NCBI GenBank assembly: GCA_003254905.1
Contig: QANU01053055.1
Coordinates: 294,316 to 358,315, forward strand
Direction of reading: 5' to 3'
From: Nissolia schottii
Lineage: Eukaryota > Streptophyta > Magnoliopsida > Fabales > Fabaceae
DNA: 64,000 bases
Positions within the stretch are counted from its first letter, which is position 1, and each line of letters starts with the position of its first letter. Both the position numbers and the translations under genes were made by a program. Shown in pieces: positions 35,912 through 47,890 of the stretch. The notes under the pieces are model-generated. The model ran no database searches. It was not told where the DNA came from and saw only the letters and a list, made by a program, of their open reading frames with translations.

Positions 35912-36497
35912 CTAATGTTGAAATAGACCAAAATTAGAAAACCCAAAGTCAATTATTTGTTATAATACATGAAATATATTTATTTAAAAATGATAAAAAA
36001 AAAAAGAGGATTGGAGATTTCAATAATCTCAATCTTATAACTCATATCGTTGATGCATCAAGGGGTATATCTATTGTTGCGCCAAATTATGTGAGTTCCC
36101 CATAAAGCAATGGTTCTGATTTCAACTGGACCAATGCTAATTTAAATTGCAACAAACGTTTACTTGTATTGATAAGAAATTGGTTTGGCTAGGGAACAAA
36201 GGATAACTTACGATTCTCCAAAACAAGGACTAAATTACATGATATAAAAAAAGCTTATATTGAGACTTAAGCATAACAAGATGATCACCGTTTTATTGAG
36301 AACACATGAAAAAAATAAGCCAACTCTGGCAAGATATGCATGGTGAAAAGCTTGCTCTGAGGAAAGTTAGCAACTTCAGCATGTAAACTTTTTCAACTCG
36401 ATCTCGCAACTTAAATGGAAAGAGAAGATTCATTTCAACTTTGTTTTGCATAAAAAATCTAATACACAAATCTCAAGAAATCATGAATAAGACTCAC

Positions 36498-36622
36498 ATG
36501 CCCATCCTTTCCCTAAATTTCAACAAGAACCTTTCATTATCTTCTTCTGGCACTTTCATAAGTTTATCTAACAGAACTTTTGTCTTTGTTAAACCAGTAG
36601 GCACAATTAAGAGTCGCACCAT
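36498..36622 (-). pseudogene. unrecognised exon-like fragment
   Basis: The minus strand encodes 41 codons starting MVRLLIVPTGLTKTKVLLDK and ending in an acidic/basic stretch, EEDNERFLLKFRERMG. It ends at a good GT donor (GTGAGTC). The composition is coding-like. I do not recognise the family. It lies between two other exon-like fragments on the same strand, all downstream of the CACTA end. Confidence 0.35.
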
Positions 36623-37300
36623 TCAATTACAACAAATCAAGAGAAGAAATATGAATCTCTTCCTATTATGACCAACAATTATCTCAGAACAATAGTTGCA
36701 TGCTTCCAAAAAAAATGATGAAACCCCAATTACATATTTACAAATTATCAATGGCGAAGTTCAAATGCAAATATTAAGAATACAATGTCCTAGCCTAGAA
36801 TCCAAATTCCCCAACAAGCCCCAATTCCACTGATATATATGACAAGTAAAAGATTAAAAACTGATAAATGTTCCATTTAGCTTACCAGGTATGGTATAGG
36901 TTCCAAGGGCTAGAATATTTGCACATGTAAGCCACACACCATGACACATCTTAGGTGGCCCAACAAATAAGCCAAAACAGCTTGCTAAAATAAACCGATG
37001 ACAAGCTAATAACATTTTTGTACTAGAACAATGGATAATGCAGAATAACTATCAATCTGATCAGGCATATTGTAAGAGAAGAATGTATACATCATCTAAT
37101 ATTTCTTATGTGTGCATCAAACACTCATGCATCTCAAACCTAACTTCCAACATACCATTACTTGTAGAGCATGCAAATTAGGGGACAGAATTTGAAATAA
37201 TTTTGTACACATAAGCTTGGGAAGCAAAGCAATCAAATTGCAAATTAAATTCACATTCACAGACCTACAACAGAACCACCACGCACAACATCTTCAGAAC

Positions 37301-37382
37301 CTGCAATCATTTCCGAAAGCTTCTGTCTTCTAACATCATCAAGTTTCTCTAGTGACCGCTCTTGAGGTCTCATGCCAACCAA
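37301..37382 (-). pseudogene. unrecognised exon-like fragment
   Basis: The minus strand gives 82 bp between an AG acceptor (CTTTAG) and a GT donor (GTTCTG), reading LVGMRPQERSLEKLDDVRR then QKLSEMIA. It is charged, helical-looking and coding-like. The family is not recognised. It may belong to the same captured or decayed gene as the fragments at 36498-36622 or 35870-35911, but their order does not build a protein I know. Confidence 0.35.
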
Positions 37383-37799
37383 CTAAAGAACACAAGCATT
37401 GTGTGGTTTTAAGTCTCTAACGAAAGCACGAAAGCAAATCCACAAACAGATTTAACTTGATTCAATGTTAAGTCATCTATGCAAATGACTAAATGATCAA
37501 ACATGAAATATTTATTGGAAGGGATTAATATACCAAAAACATTAAATTATACATGACAAATATATGAAGAGATCTTATCTGAGAAATGAAATGTGCATGT
37601 GATCCATGTTGACATGTATAACACACACGGAAGGGATCTGATATGGTATGAGAAATATTGATTAAAATAGGAGTAGTAGTGGAGTGAAGTTAAGTAGTAG
37701 CATCCCTCAAGTTATCACTGCAATATGGAGTCAACTTGCCAGTGCTTGAAACGATGATGATGATGGTGCCAAGCATAAGAGAAAGAGTAATGCATACTT

Positions 37800-38010
37800 A
37801 TGGCAAAAATGCTCGAGAATTTATGAGCGTTTTATCCTAAATTCCCAATTCGCTCATAGATAGCCATGAAATTCTCGAGAGTTAAGGAAAACTCTTGAGC
37901 ATTTCACCTCGAATACATAGGAATCATAATAGAGCTTGCTCGAAACGCTCAAGAGTCATGAGAAACTCTCGAGCATTTTGCCTTTGATGGCCAATCTTTC
38001 CTTTCTTTGC
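37800..38010. repeat. clustered CTCGAGA/GCTCGA motif array
   Basis: The motifs GCTCGAGAAT, TCTCGAGAGTT, CTCTTGAGCATTT, GCTCGAAACGCTC and CTCTCGAGCATTT recur about every 30-60 bp. Similar short CpG-rich motif clusters sit in the LTRs of this window (8480-8690 and 13850-13945), which supports an LTR origin for this region. Confidence 0.45.
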
Positions 38011-38289
38011 CCTTTAAAATGCTTGAAAGTTAGGTCATGCCACCTTTTTCCTTAGACTTGTTCCACTCTGCTCTCTGGCTTCTAACTTTCTTTGGCACTT
38101 CAATCCATGACACATTTTGGTCTTGAAATCAATTAAGCAAAGCCTAACACATGCCTAAGATGTATGAAGTTTTTCTAAGCTTCCTAAATTTAATTAAGTC
38201 CTAAATTGAACAAGGAAATGCTACAAACTACATGTAATGTTATGGTTAGTTCCTAAATTTTATACAAAATTGAGCAAAAAGATAACTCT

Positions 38290-39622
38290 CATTGAAGAAT
38301 TATCAATAACACCAAGACAATTACTTGTAATGATAAAACAATGGTTAATTGAGTTTGTGATCTAGCCTCGGACTGTGCATTCCACCTTTGGGAGGGGTGA
38401 GGAGACACTAAAACTAACTTCCTAAAAAATACTAAATTGGAGTTAGTTCCTCCAAGGTCGAGTTGACTCATACACTTTTAGATGCTCATCCTATTTACCA
38501 CTGGTTTACTAATCTGCCATTTTACTTATTTTCTTAGTTTTCGTTTTCCTTAAGATTCTTAGTATTTTTCGTGCCATAGGCATCTGAGATTCGCCCTCAT
38601 TTTATTTTCTATGGTCCTTATGGATCATTTTTGTATTTGTTTTTTTTTTTTCCTCTCCTCTAATGACTGAATGCAATCTATTTGTAAAAGAAAAAGTAGA
38701 GGCAAAAGTAAGACTTTTTTATGTGTGAATATAATTACAACAAAAAGTCTGTGTGTGCACTAAAATTGGTATCACCGTACAACCAACCAAGTTTTATATG
38801 TATAAGGATTTGTATTTCTCTCTCTCAGTCACTTTCTCAACTCACATTCCCCTTTCTCACACAACAGTTCCTCTCTCTTTTCTCTCTCATGTTCCCCTTC
38901 ATCTCCCTCGATCTCTCGTTGTCGTTTCTCTCTGTTCGTGCATTTTTTCTATCTCTTTTCTCTCGATCACTCTTTTCTCTCTACCATCAATGTGAGGTTC
39001 GTCGTCTCGCACAACCAACCATCGTTTCTCGTTCGCCATACCTGCCTGTCGCGGGGAAAAAACACCGTTGGTTAATTGGTTATACGTTGCAATATCAATT
39101 GCCTTCTATTGCCTATGAACAAACCCATATACTGCATTAATATCTAACATGAATAAACCCATACATTCATATTAAACAAACCAATATATTGACAATGAAC
39201 AAACTGTAATACCATACATGAACAAACACTAATATTTTAGAGATACATCTTACGCAAAACATAGGAATCGGTATTATATCTCGCGTGAGACAAAGATTCG
39301 TTGAATTGTTAATGGTTAGATCTTCTTGTTTATTGCATGGTTCCTACACTAGTAAATAACATTTTACAAACAAATAACCTCACAACCTCGTCAATCTCCT
39401 ATCTTCGAGTATACCACGGCGAACAGCAGTAGCATATTCCCTCAAACAAGGGTAGAACGGTCCATGCACACCCCCACGCCCTTAACGACGTTAACATCAT
39501 TTCCTTTCCCAAACGCAACGTTATTGATCGATAGCGAAACAAACGCAATTCCACGAATCCATCATGTTTAAACTGTGAAGAAATCACCGTTCGATCGATA
39601 CAAACAAATGCACTGGTAGGCG

Positions 39623-39659
<37 letters not shown>

Positions 39660-39773
39660 AAGCGTTAGTTAGATCTCCCCCTCTCTGTTTTTATTTTCTC
39701 TCTTTCTCAATGCCGTGATTTTCCCGAGAAAATTAGCCACCGATAGAAAATTTGATTTTCTCGAGAACAAAAC
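38290..39773 (+). promoter_or_regulatory. upstream region and 5' leader of the PXN gene
   Basis: No gene seen. The left part (to about 38700) ends in a T-rich and A-rich tail reminiscent of a retroposed 3' end. A CT-rich stretch covers 38815-38990. The leader immediately upstream of the PXN start includes a (TC)n tract at 39626-39655, a common feature of plant 5' untranslated regions. No clear TATA box could be assigned. Confidence 0.4.
39626..39655. repeat. (TC)n microsatellite in the PXN leader
   Basis: Fifteen TC units about 120 bp upstream of the PXN start codon. Confidence 0.95.
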
Positions 39774-42700
39774 ATGTCGGAAGCTTTGATCAACGGGTTG
39801 GCTGGAGCTGGAGGAGGGATCATCGCTCAGCTCATCACCTACCCTCTTCAAACTGTACGAACGCGGCTTCAAATTTTGAATCTTTTCTCAAGTGGGTATT
39901 TCGAGATGTGATAAGAAAAATTGATTTTTCTTTTTTTGGGCTTCTGTGTGATCTGCAGGTAAACACTCGTCAACAAACCGAGCGTGATCCGAAGAAGGAA
40001 AAGCTTAACCTAGGAACTCTCCAGCAAATGTGCCAGGTTTCTGTATTTTTAGCAGGGATTATGTGATTTTCTAGCTGAGTTTTTTTGTTTCTTTTGGTTA
40101 TCTAAACAATGAAAAGATGCATACTTGTTTTTCGGTATTTGGCTAGAAAAAAGGAGATATGATATTGGATTGAGGTTATGTTTGTTGGTTCATAAGTTAT
40201 TATAGACATGTAGCCAAACCTTTTTCTTTTTGTGATACTGCAAAACTCATTGTCTAAGATAAACTGTAGATGAAATAATAAAAAGGAATTTAAATTTGAG
40301 TGAGTTGTTTATAGACATGGTTTATTATAGGGCGCAACGACATTGTTTGATCCATGTAGGGCGCAATGACACTTGGTGGGAAAAGGCTTAATTGTTGTTG
40401 TTGTTGAATTGAAATTCATTGTTTAGTGAGTACTGTTGTGGGAAAATATTGTAGGTTGTGAAAAATGAGGGGTGGGAGCGATTGTATGGAGGCTTGATGC
40501 CATCTCTAGTTGGTACAGCTGCGTCTCAGGTGAGCTCATTTTATTTTAGCTCAGGTTGTGATTGATGCTCTTTGTCCTAGATGCTCCTAGATAACTTTGT
40601 GATCTTACAGTGATTCATATTTGTAACCTTTTATATGCATTTTATTTTGTTGTAGAAGGAGTGGGGAAACTATCACTATGCAACACTTGTCTATGGGGGT
40701 TTGAGTAAATAATGTAGCAAAAGAATTTGTGCTTTCAGTTTTTCTAGTAATGATCACCAATTAATTGAGTTTTATTTGTTTAAATTGGATGCAAGTGGCA
40801 ATCTGAAGCAAGTAGCAAGAGTTCTTCTTATTAACTAACTCTAGAGCAGTAACTTTTTTTTAGGACAACGGACAACCTATTATTCAAACTTCTTTTTTTC
40901 TTAATAGCAGCTTCTTGAAGTTGTGGTGGCAACTTCCCCATGTGTTAAAACAATAGCTATCTGAAATTCATGTGTTAGAGGTTCAACTGTTTAAGTAAAG
41001 ATTGAAGCCTGCACATGCTGAAATTCAGTGACGTTGACCCAGTAAACCTTAAGAGAGAGATATTTGGAAAGAACAAGACGCTAGGTTCCTAGTCACCTAT
41101 GAGATAATACTTGATAGATTAGACTGTTGGCCTCCATATGGTGTATAGCTCATGATCCCTTCAAATGGATCTCTCTCTCAGATATGTTAAGAGATTGGAG
41201 CGCTTTATATTTTGATGTTCTTCTTTGTTTTTTTCTTTTGATACTGTTAAGAGGATTTCTTGTCCTCTAATATCCTTGTATTATTCTCTCCTTTGTCTTA
41301 ATGAAATTCTTCTTTTATCAAAAAAAAGAAAAGAAAGAAAGAAATACTTGATAGACTTCTTTGTTTGATGTTGGATGGTCTGTAATGCTACCCTTTATCT
41401 ATCAAAATGGATTAATGTTTTCCAACAAGTCATAGTTCATGCATGATGTATTTTCTGTCAACCTGTTCGATGTTTTAATAAGGGTTTCCCATTTTTAATT
41501 ATTACAATTTTATGAAACAGGGTGTTTACTATTATTTCTATCAAATATTCAGGAACAAAGCTGAAGCAGCTGCATTAGAACAGAAAAGGCTAGGCATTGG
41601 TGATGGATCAGTTGGAATGTTCTCCTCTCTTATTGTTGCTGCTTTATCTGGGTAATTTACTTTGCTTGTAAAGAGCCCCTATGCAAAGAAATCACAGATT
41701 ATATAATGGCACGATACTCGTGTTATATGCTTCAAATTGCTTGATTAATTCTTCTTGTAGGTGTGTTAACGTGCTCTTGACAAATCCCATATGGGTAGTT
41801 GTTACCCGCATGCAGGTAAATAAGTAATTGATAGTCACCTTCATTCTCTCTTTCTTCTTGCATTCCCTTTGCTTCCTCCCCTTGCTTATCTTCTCCTTCC
41901 TTCGTTTTTCTTGTTTCCAAGTATGCACTGAAAGTGAAATCGAGATACGTTGATATAAATTAACTTCTGTGGGAAACTTCCTTTTCTCATCCTTTGATTT
42001 TAGAATCCAGTTACTTAGAAAACGGAAACTAAAAAGCTTTCGACTAATGAATTTTTTATTTCCTTTTCCCCTGAAAGAATTTATCGAAGTATTTCAACTT
42101 TGTAAGAAAATAAACTTGAAACAGAGGGATTCATGAGTTTGTCTGTATGTTCTTTACTTCCTTTTTGCCTGACTCCCCAACCTTACATTCGCTATTTTCT
42201 ATTTTTCTATTTGTCAAAAAATTCATTTTTCCATGCAGACGCACAAAAAAGAGTCAAGCAGAACTCTCCCTGATCAGGTGTCACTAAATGCCGCTGAACA
42301 AGCAATGCTCCCTGCAGTTGAGCCTCTTGCTTATGGAACTAGCCATGTGGTAGGTAAAGTCTATCTCTATGGATAGCCGCCTTAATCCTTATCCTAATTA
42401 TATAAGTATCGCTCACATGAAACATTCTGTAGCAATTTAGATAAGTTATGCTAGATTTCTTGGTCTTCTGTCTATGCTATTTGTGTGCGAGAAAAACTGG
42501 GCCAACTGAGCTCATAGTTGTGATTAATGTACTATTTTTTTCATATAGATTCCAATTGGAAGTGGTTATCTAAAAATACTTCGAGGAATTAATTGATGCT
42601 TCATAATTATAATACTTTACACTTTACACTCTATCATATACAGAGTGATGATAGAGTGAAAAATGGTGCATCACACCCCTTGTTATTAAAGCATGGTGTG

Positions 42701-45700
42701 TCTTGGACCCAACTTATTTCAAGGGTAGACTGATGTTTAAAACAAAAGATCCGGTTAAGATTTATTATTGGAAACCATTTACTTCGGTCTCCTTTCCCAA
42801 ACACTATGCCTCTTGTTTGCTTTTCTGTTGATCCTCATTGGGTTGAAACCCCCCCCCTGCCCCACATGTACACCCCAAGGCAGTACTGTGCTGTGCCTTT
42901 TACTTCTCACTGGAAATATACTTCAGTTAAGTGACGTTCCAGCCCTCTTGCCTCAGGATCTACTCCTTCCCCATCGCCGCCTATCTCCACCACAACCCGT
43001 TTGCTTTGCTGAGGTCCCCAGCCCCCCAAGCCGTTGGCTGCCCCTCTTTTCCCCTCCACTGCTCAGCAATTTTCAACCTTTGGTCTTTTTCTTCTCCACA
43101 AAGTTGATGACCTGAGTTCTTAGCCAAAACGTAATACTGAACACATCTTCCAAAACATTTATTTATGTGTTATCCAAAACATTTATTTATTAAAAAGAAA
43201 ATTTTGGTCTGCAAGTCTCTTGTAAGTAAAATTTGAAATAATTTAAATATTGTTGGTGGTATGTCTTGAATTCGGTCCATCATTGTGGTTTACAAAATTG
43301 AAATAATCTTTTTGGTCATCATTTCTAAAAACCCTAAAGAATGACAATATAAAATGCATACATGAGGACAACTTCAAAAGCAACTAATGCAGGATGAGAT
43401 GGTTGCCTGGACATTAGAGGAATTTAATGGAGACTCAAAAACACAGAAAATATGAGAGAGGGGGTGGCTATGGTTGGGTTGATGGGTTAGACCTTTTCAA
43501 GACCCAGGTTGGTTGGCATCTGGGGTTCCATCCCAGGTGAGCCCCCACGAGTGTAACAAGGTGAAGGAAGAAGGGAACTGGCTATTTTTATTAAAACCTG
43601 CAATAAGGAGTTGCCAATATTCATGGTCCATGCTAGGCCACTTGGTGCATCGAAGACGTTGCCTTATAATAATAATAATAATCTAATTCATGTTTGCAGA
43701 TTCAAGAAGTCTACGACGAAGCTGGAGTTCGGGGTTTCTGGAAAGGTGTATTACCAACATTGATCATGGTACGTTGTAAGTGAATCTTTTTCTAACTATT
43801 AGAGCTTTACTGATTTGTTGTTACTGGTCTCAGGTAAGCAATCCTTCCATGCAGTTCATGCTGTACGAAACCATGTTGCTGAAGTTAAAAAGAAGACGTG
43901 CTCGGAGCAATAAGGACAGCAACGGGGTAACTGCTTTGGAGGTATTTTCTCATTTCACTTCTCTAGGTAAAATGGTTTGTGTGTGATATGATATGATTCA
44001 CGCTTATATTCTCTGTTATGTTGTTTTAATTCTTTTGTCTCTAGATATTTCTTCTTGGAGCTTTGGCTAAGCTTGGTGCTACAGTAGTGACATATCCTCT
44101 TCTAGTTGTGAAGGTATATATCTGATATCATACCTTTTCTATATGTTGCTTATCTTCAGTTATATGAGAATCTTAATATTATCAAAATAAAAACAATAAT
44201 AGCAATTAAATATGTAGTATTTATTAGACTACAGAGATGGAGGATAATGAGTAGAAACTACCATGGGCAATCAGCATTTTTTCTACCAGGCGATGCGTGT
44301 CAATCATAAAAGCAGAAATGGCATCACTTTCTTGTAAAACACAAAGAAGAAAGTTATTGCGTGAACACAGCATTGTGCTTTGTAATATTTGGAAAATGAA
44401 GTATCGATCAGATCGATGTGAAGATAACCAAGATTTATGAGAGATGGTTTTGGGAGCACAAAATGCTAGAATATGCCATAAATTTGCCTTGTGGTATTTT
44501 CTTGGACCTTATTTTTAATATGATATTGACACTAGTTGGAACTTAGAACAGATGGAGATGTGATTATTTATGCATTTCATTAGATAGATGAATTAGTTTG
44601 TTTTTATGATATATCTATCTAGTACTGTTGGTAGTTTAGATGTGTTTGACATTATAATAATCCATGAGCAATGGTGTCTGATTTCTGTTCAAATATCAGA
44701 TAATTGTTCTTATACTCAATCAATTAGGTTTTTTTTCTTAAATTTGTTGTGTCATCATATCCTTCTTGTTTGTCACTATGCTCTCCATTATTCATAAGAA
44801 GAAAGGAATGGGAGAGGTGAGAAGAATAAAGAGGATCTGTGTCCAAATTGCCTTTCTCAATATTGGGAATGGATCCTCTCAATTGGATTTTTCACATGAC
44901 AAGGTCACGCGTGATCTCTCACCATTAATTGAGGATGTAAGACTCATACATGACATAAGTAACAAAGAAATTAATGGTGAGAGATCACACATGACATTGT
45001 CATGTAAAAAACCCAATTGACAGGATCCATTTTCCTCAATATCTCACTTGTTATGTTGCTATTGCAGGCAAGGCTTCAAGCTAGACAGGTTAAAAATGCA
45101 GACAAGAGACACCACTATAAAGGTTTAAGTTGTGACGATCTTTCATCTCATGATCTAAATTACCCATTTGTAGTATTTTTTTATTTATACTCCTTCTGAT
45201 CTTGTTTACCAAAAATGAGGTTATGAGCCCTCTGTTACTTGATTTAAACTGGAGTAAAACATTATTTTCATGCATGAAGTTGGCAATTTCTATCAATTTC
45301 ACCCCAAACTTTTAAAATCATCAAAATTGTCCCTAAAGTTGCCAAACGTCTATTTTTGTCCCTGTGATCTATTCTCCTGGGATGAACTTGATGGAAGTTT
45401 GACAACTTCAGGGAAATTTTGATGATTTTAAAAGTTTGGAGACAAAATTGATGGAAACAGCCAACTTTAGGGATGAAAATGATGTTTTACTTGTTAAACT
45501 GATAATATTGCTCTTGTTCAACTTGGTTGTCAAGTACCACCATTTTGAAACCATTAGATGGGAAATGAGTTATGTTATTCGTACATAACAATGAACATTT
45601 GTCTTGACATCCCATCACTCCCCCCCCCCCCCACNAGCTGAAACCATAGGAGTGTCCAGCAGGTGTCCGTAGAAGGATGTAAAAATATCATTTCCTGGTG

Positions 45701-46111
45701 GGAAACAATACACTGAGTCGTTATAAATTTTTGGATTTTGTTAAAAAGGAAAGTTTTGATCGAAAAAGTAAGATTTTAAGTTTCTAATCCTTTGAAATTT
45801 TAAAAACTTTCTGTTCCTGATTCTGTGGCTAAAGGGACTGGTTAACAAAAAAAACCAAGTTTTTATTCTCTATGGTCTTTGTTTCGTCTAATGAAGTTGC
45901 ATGTTCTTGAAATTCAGGGACATTGGATGCAATTCTTAAGATGATCCGCTATGAAGGTTTTTATGGATTTTACAAAGGCATGGGCACTAAAATTGTACAA
46001 AGTGTGCTGGCTGCTGCTGTTTTGTTCATGGTGAAGGAAGAACTGGTTAAACAGACTCGTTACTTGCTCGCTAAGGATGGCACCAACTCTGTGAAGCCAA
46101 AGCTTCTGTGA
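39774..46111 (+). CDS. PXN: peroxisomal NAD carrier (mitochondrial carrier family)
   Basis: Eleven coding exons: 39774-39854, 39959-40036, 40455-40529, 41521-41651, 41761-41815, 42239-42349, 43700-43768, 43834-43941, 44045-44113, 45068-45122, 45918-46111. All are joined at GT-AG sites in consistent phase and encode 341 aa (Arabidopsis PXN about 331). The start MSEALINGLAGAGGGIIAQL and the end VLAAAVLFMVKEELV match plant PXN/PMP38 closely. The three carrier signatures are degenerate, as in peroxisomal members: YPLQTVNTRQQ (23-33), NPIWVVVTRMQ (130-140) and YPLLVVKARLQ (253-263). Family knowledge: six membrane helices, imports NAD into peroxisomes in exchange for AMP/CoA-type nucleotides, and supports fatty-acid beta-oxidation. 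Introns hold a SINE-like tail and two MITEs. The next gene downstream on the same strand is SPC25. No break is seen. Confidence 0.95.
40318..40406 (+). repeat. SINE-like 3' end with (TTG)n tail
   Basis: In PXN intron 2. It contains ATTGTTTGATCCATGTAGGG and ACTTGGTGGGAAAAGGCTTA and ends in four to five TTG units, the tail style of a widespread plant SINE group. Only the 3' part is visible; A and B boxes are not. Confidence 0.55.
44863..45039. mobile_element. foldback MITE in PXN intron 9
   Basis: A 177-bp element with inverted repeats of about 70 bp covering most of its length. The left arm reads GGATCCTCTCAATTGGATTT, then CACATGACAAGGTCAC, then GTGATCTCTCACCATTAATT. The right arm is its inverse with a few mismatches and a 3-bp indel near the tip. 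It is flanked by TA on both sides, so a TA-targeting superfamily is possible. It would fold into a long hairpin in the pre-mRNA. Confidence 0.75.
45252..45493. mobile_element. foldback MITE with 8-bp target duplication in PXN intron 10
   Basis: A 242-bp element with nearly full-length inverted symmetry. The tips read AGTAAAACATTATTTTCAT and, inverted, AGTAAAACATCATTTTCAT. Inner arms pair at ACTTTTAAAATCATCAAAAT. It is flanked by TTAAACTG on both sides (45244-45251 and 45494-45501). The 8-bp duplication fits hAT, or a 9-bp Mutator duplication with one change. An assembly N and a poly-C run lie shortly downstream (about 45620-45635). Confidence 0.8.
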
Positions 46112-46538
46112 TTGGAGATCACTATTCAGTATTCACTAGTTTGAGTCTTACCTAGATTGATATTCAATGGACCCTCTTCAATTGGCAAATTCATTCAAAT
46201 GTTAGGAAATATCTTATGACATTGGAAAAACTTGTAACTTAGTAAACAGGAGATTAAATTATGTTATATATTGTTATTTCTTGATTTTATTTTTTAGTCA
46301 GAGTTTCAAACAAGTTGCAAATGCAAATTCATGTTTAGAAATTTACATGCTAGTGTAGTGTGACTTGGTTGTTGAGTTCATGATCATGTAAAGAACATAT
46401 TTATTGTGGTTTAGCTAGTGCTTCCCTACGGTTAACCACTTTGGATCATTTTCTCCATGGCAACCCATTACATTCAATGATCACACATAGGGGTGGGAAT
46501 AAATACTCATTTGTTTACTAAAGAATATATACTCATTT
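46112..46538 (+). other. PXN 3' untranslated region and spacer
   Basis: Follows the PXN stop codon. AT-rich, with polyadenylation-type sequence plausible around 46240-46280. No other gene. Confidence 0.45.
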
Positions 46539-47287
46539 TACCTTAAGTGAGACTCGAACTTAAGACCTCAGCCATTCAGAGTAATGCCTTATTCACTATA
46601 CTAGCATTACTTTTTACAACATTTTATGCAATCATATTTATTAATATAATTTTATTATTTAATTTTTCAAAAATAAACCATAATCTAAAGAGTCCCTAAG
46701 ACTCTCTCACACTTACACTCTCATCTCATCTGAATAATGTGAGAGAGTATTGCTGGCATTTTCTTATTTATTTTTTGTTAGTCAAATACCATATATTCTA
46801 GTTATGATATTACTATCACATACTAAGCGAGAGAATTAGTGATATACATAACAAAATTGAGCAAACTTTTTTGGGATATGGACTTTGGTTTCTTAATGAT
46901 AAAATCAATGGATGAAAATTTGATTTTTCTCTCACATAAAGGATATTCACGTTGCTTAGACTTATCTTTTGATCTGTTTTTTCTTCATGGGCATACCCCA
47001 ACAGCTTGCAACTTTAGAGTTTTAACTCTTTATTGAAAATGTCTTTTTGATTCATATTGAATTTATACACTTTTGTTTGTTATATAGTAAATGTTATATA
47101 TTCAGTTAAACTCTCTCCCTTCTCTCGAGACTCTTTAGATTAAGGTTTCTTTAAAAAGAAAAATTAAATAAAATTATATTAATAAATATGATTGCATAAA
47201 ATGTTACAAAAAGTAATGCTAGTCTAGTGGATAAGGCATCATTGTGAATGGTAGAGGTCTTGGATTCGAGTCTCATTGAAGGTAAAA
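46539..47287. repeat. inverted pair of tRNA-derived repeats
   Basis: Two arms of about 172 and 177 bp (46539-46710 and 47111-47287) are inverted copies separated by about 400 bp. The right arm carries an RNA polymerase III A-box-like TAGTCTAGTGG (47220-47230) and a B-box-like GGATTCGAGTCTC (47262-47274), 32 bp apart. The left arm carries their complements. The AT-rich parts of the arms also match (TTATTAATATAATTTTATT). It is either two SINE copies in opposite orientation or the ends of one foldback element. The spacer has no recognisable gene. Confidence 0.7.
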
Positions 47288-47385
47288 AATTATACAACGG
47301 AATTAACTAAAAAAAATTCTATAGACAGGGTAATGTTATGAGAGGTAAAACATAGAATGGCTTGATTATTTTGCATTTAATTTTA

Positions 47386-47592
47386 GGCTTAATTATGTTT
47401 TTAATCCTTGTAAAATTTCAAAGTTTGATTTTAGTCCCTGTGTGTCAGCGCTATTAGCGGCCACGTCCGTTAACTCCCATCCAGCTTCAGGAACTAAAAT
47501 CAAACTTTCAAATTTTGCCGGGACTAAAACTTTTATACAGGGACTAAAATCAAATTTTGAAATTTTACAAGGACCAAAAACATAATTAACCC
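47386..47592. mobile_element. Mutator-type MITE with perfect 9-bp target duplication
   Basis: A 207-bp element. The ends read GGCTTAATTATGTTTTTAAT and, inverted, GGGTTAATTATGTTTTTGGT; the arms extend about 55 bp each (TTGATTTTAGTCCCTG). It is flanked by TTAATTTTA at 47377-47385 and 47593-47601. The 9-bp duplication is diagnostic of Mutator-like elements. It lies about 300 bp upstream of the SPC25 start codon, so it may sit in or near that promoter. A related copy lies at about 24746. Confidence 0.85.
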
Positions 47593-47689
47593 TTAATTTT
47601 ATATATCTTGTAAATTTATCCAAAAAGAATCTCTATAAAAATTGATGCATAGATTCGAGCCTCGTGTGTTGTTGATGTTGTTTTAAACA

Positions 47690-47890
47690 TGGAATTGGGG
47701 GGCCAATCATGTTAGCCGGTCCACGTCACACTAAAGAGGAGTGCGCATTACACACCCGGTGCAGGTTTAGGCAGCGGCTGTAATAACTGTTATTGAGCAT
47801 TCAGGAGTCCAAAACGCTGGGCTGTTTCGTGCTGGGGTCAAGTGAAGTCGCTGTGTGCGAGAGAGAAACATCGAAGATTTCCTCACAAAA
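47690..47890 (+). promoter_or_regulatory. SPC25 promoter and leader
   Basis: Contains a CCAAT motif (GGCCAATCATG, about 47700) and an ACGT-core element, CCACGTCAC (about 47721). No TATA box is clear, as is common for housekeeping genes. A telo-box, AAACCCTAA, lies just inside intron 1 (about 47980), an element frequent near starts of plant translation and secretion genes. Confidence 0.4.

Noticed and set aside
38721-39140. 139-codon Ser/Leu-rich frame upstream of PXN
   Set aside because: CT-rich low-complexity sequence; more likely untranslated or promoter DNA.
42768-43115. 115-codon frame, Leu/Pro-rich
   Set aside because: Lies wholly in intron 6 of PXN and has a poly-C run; no similarity.
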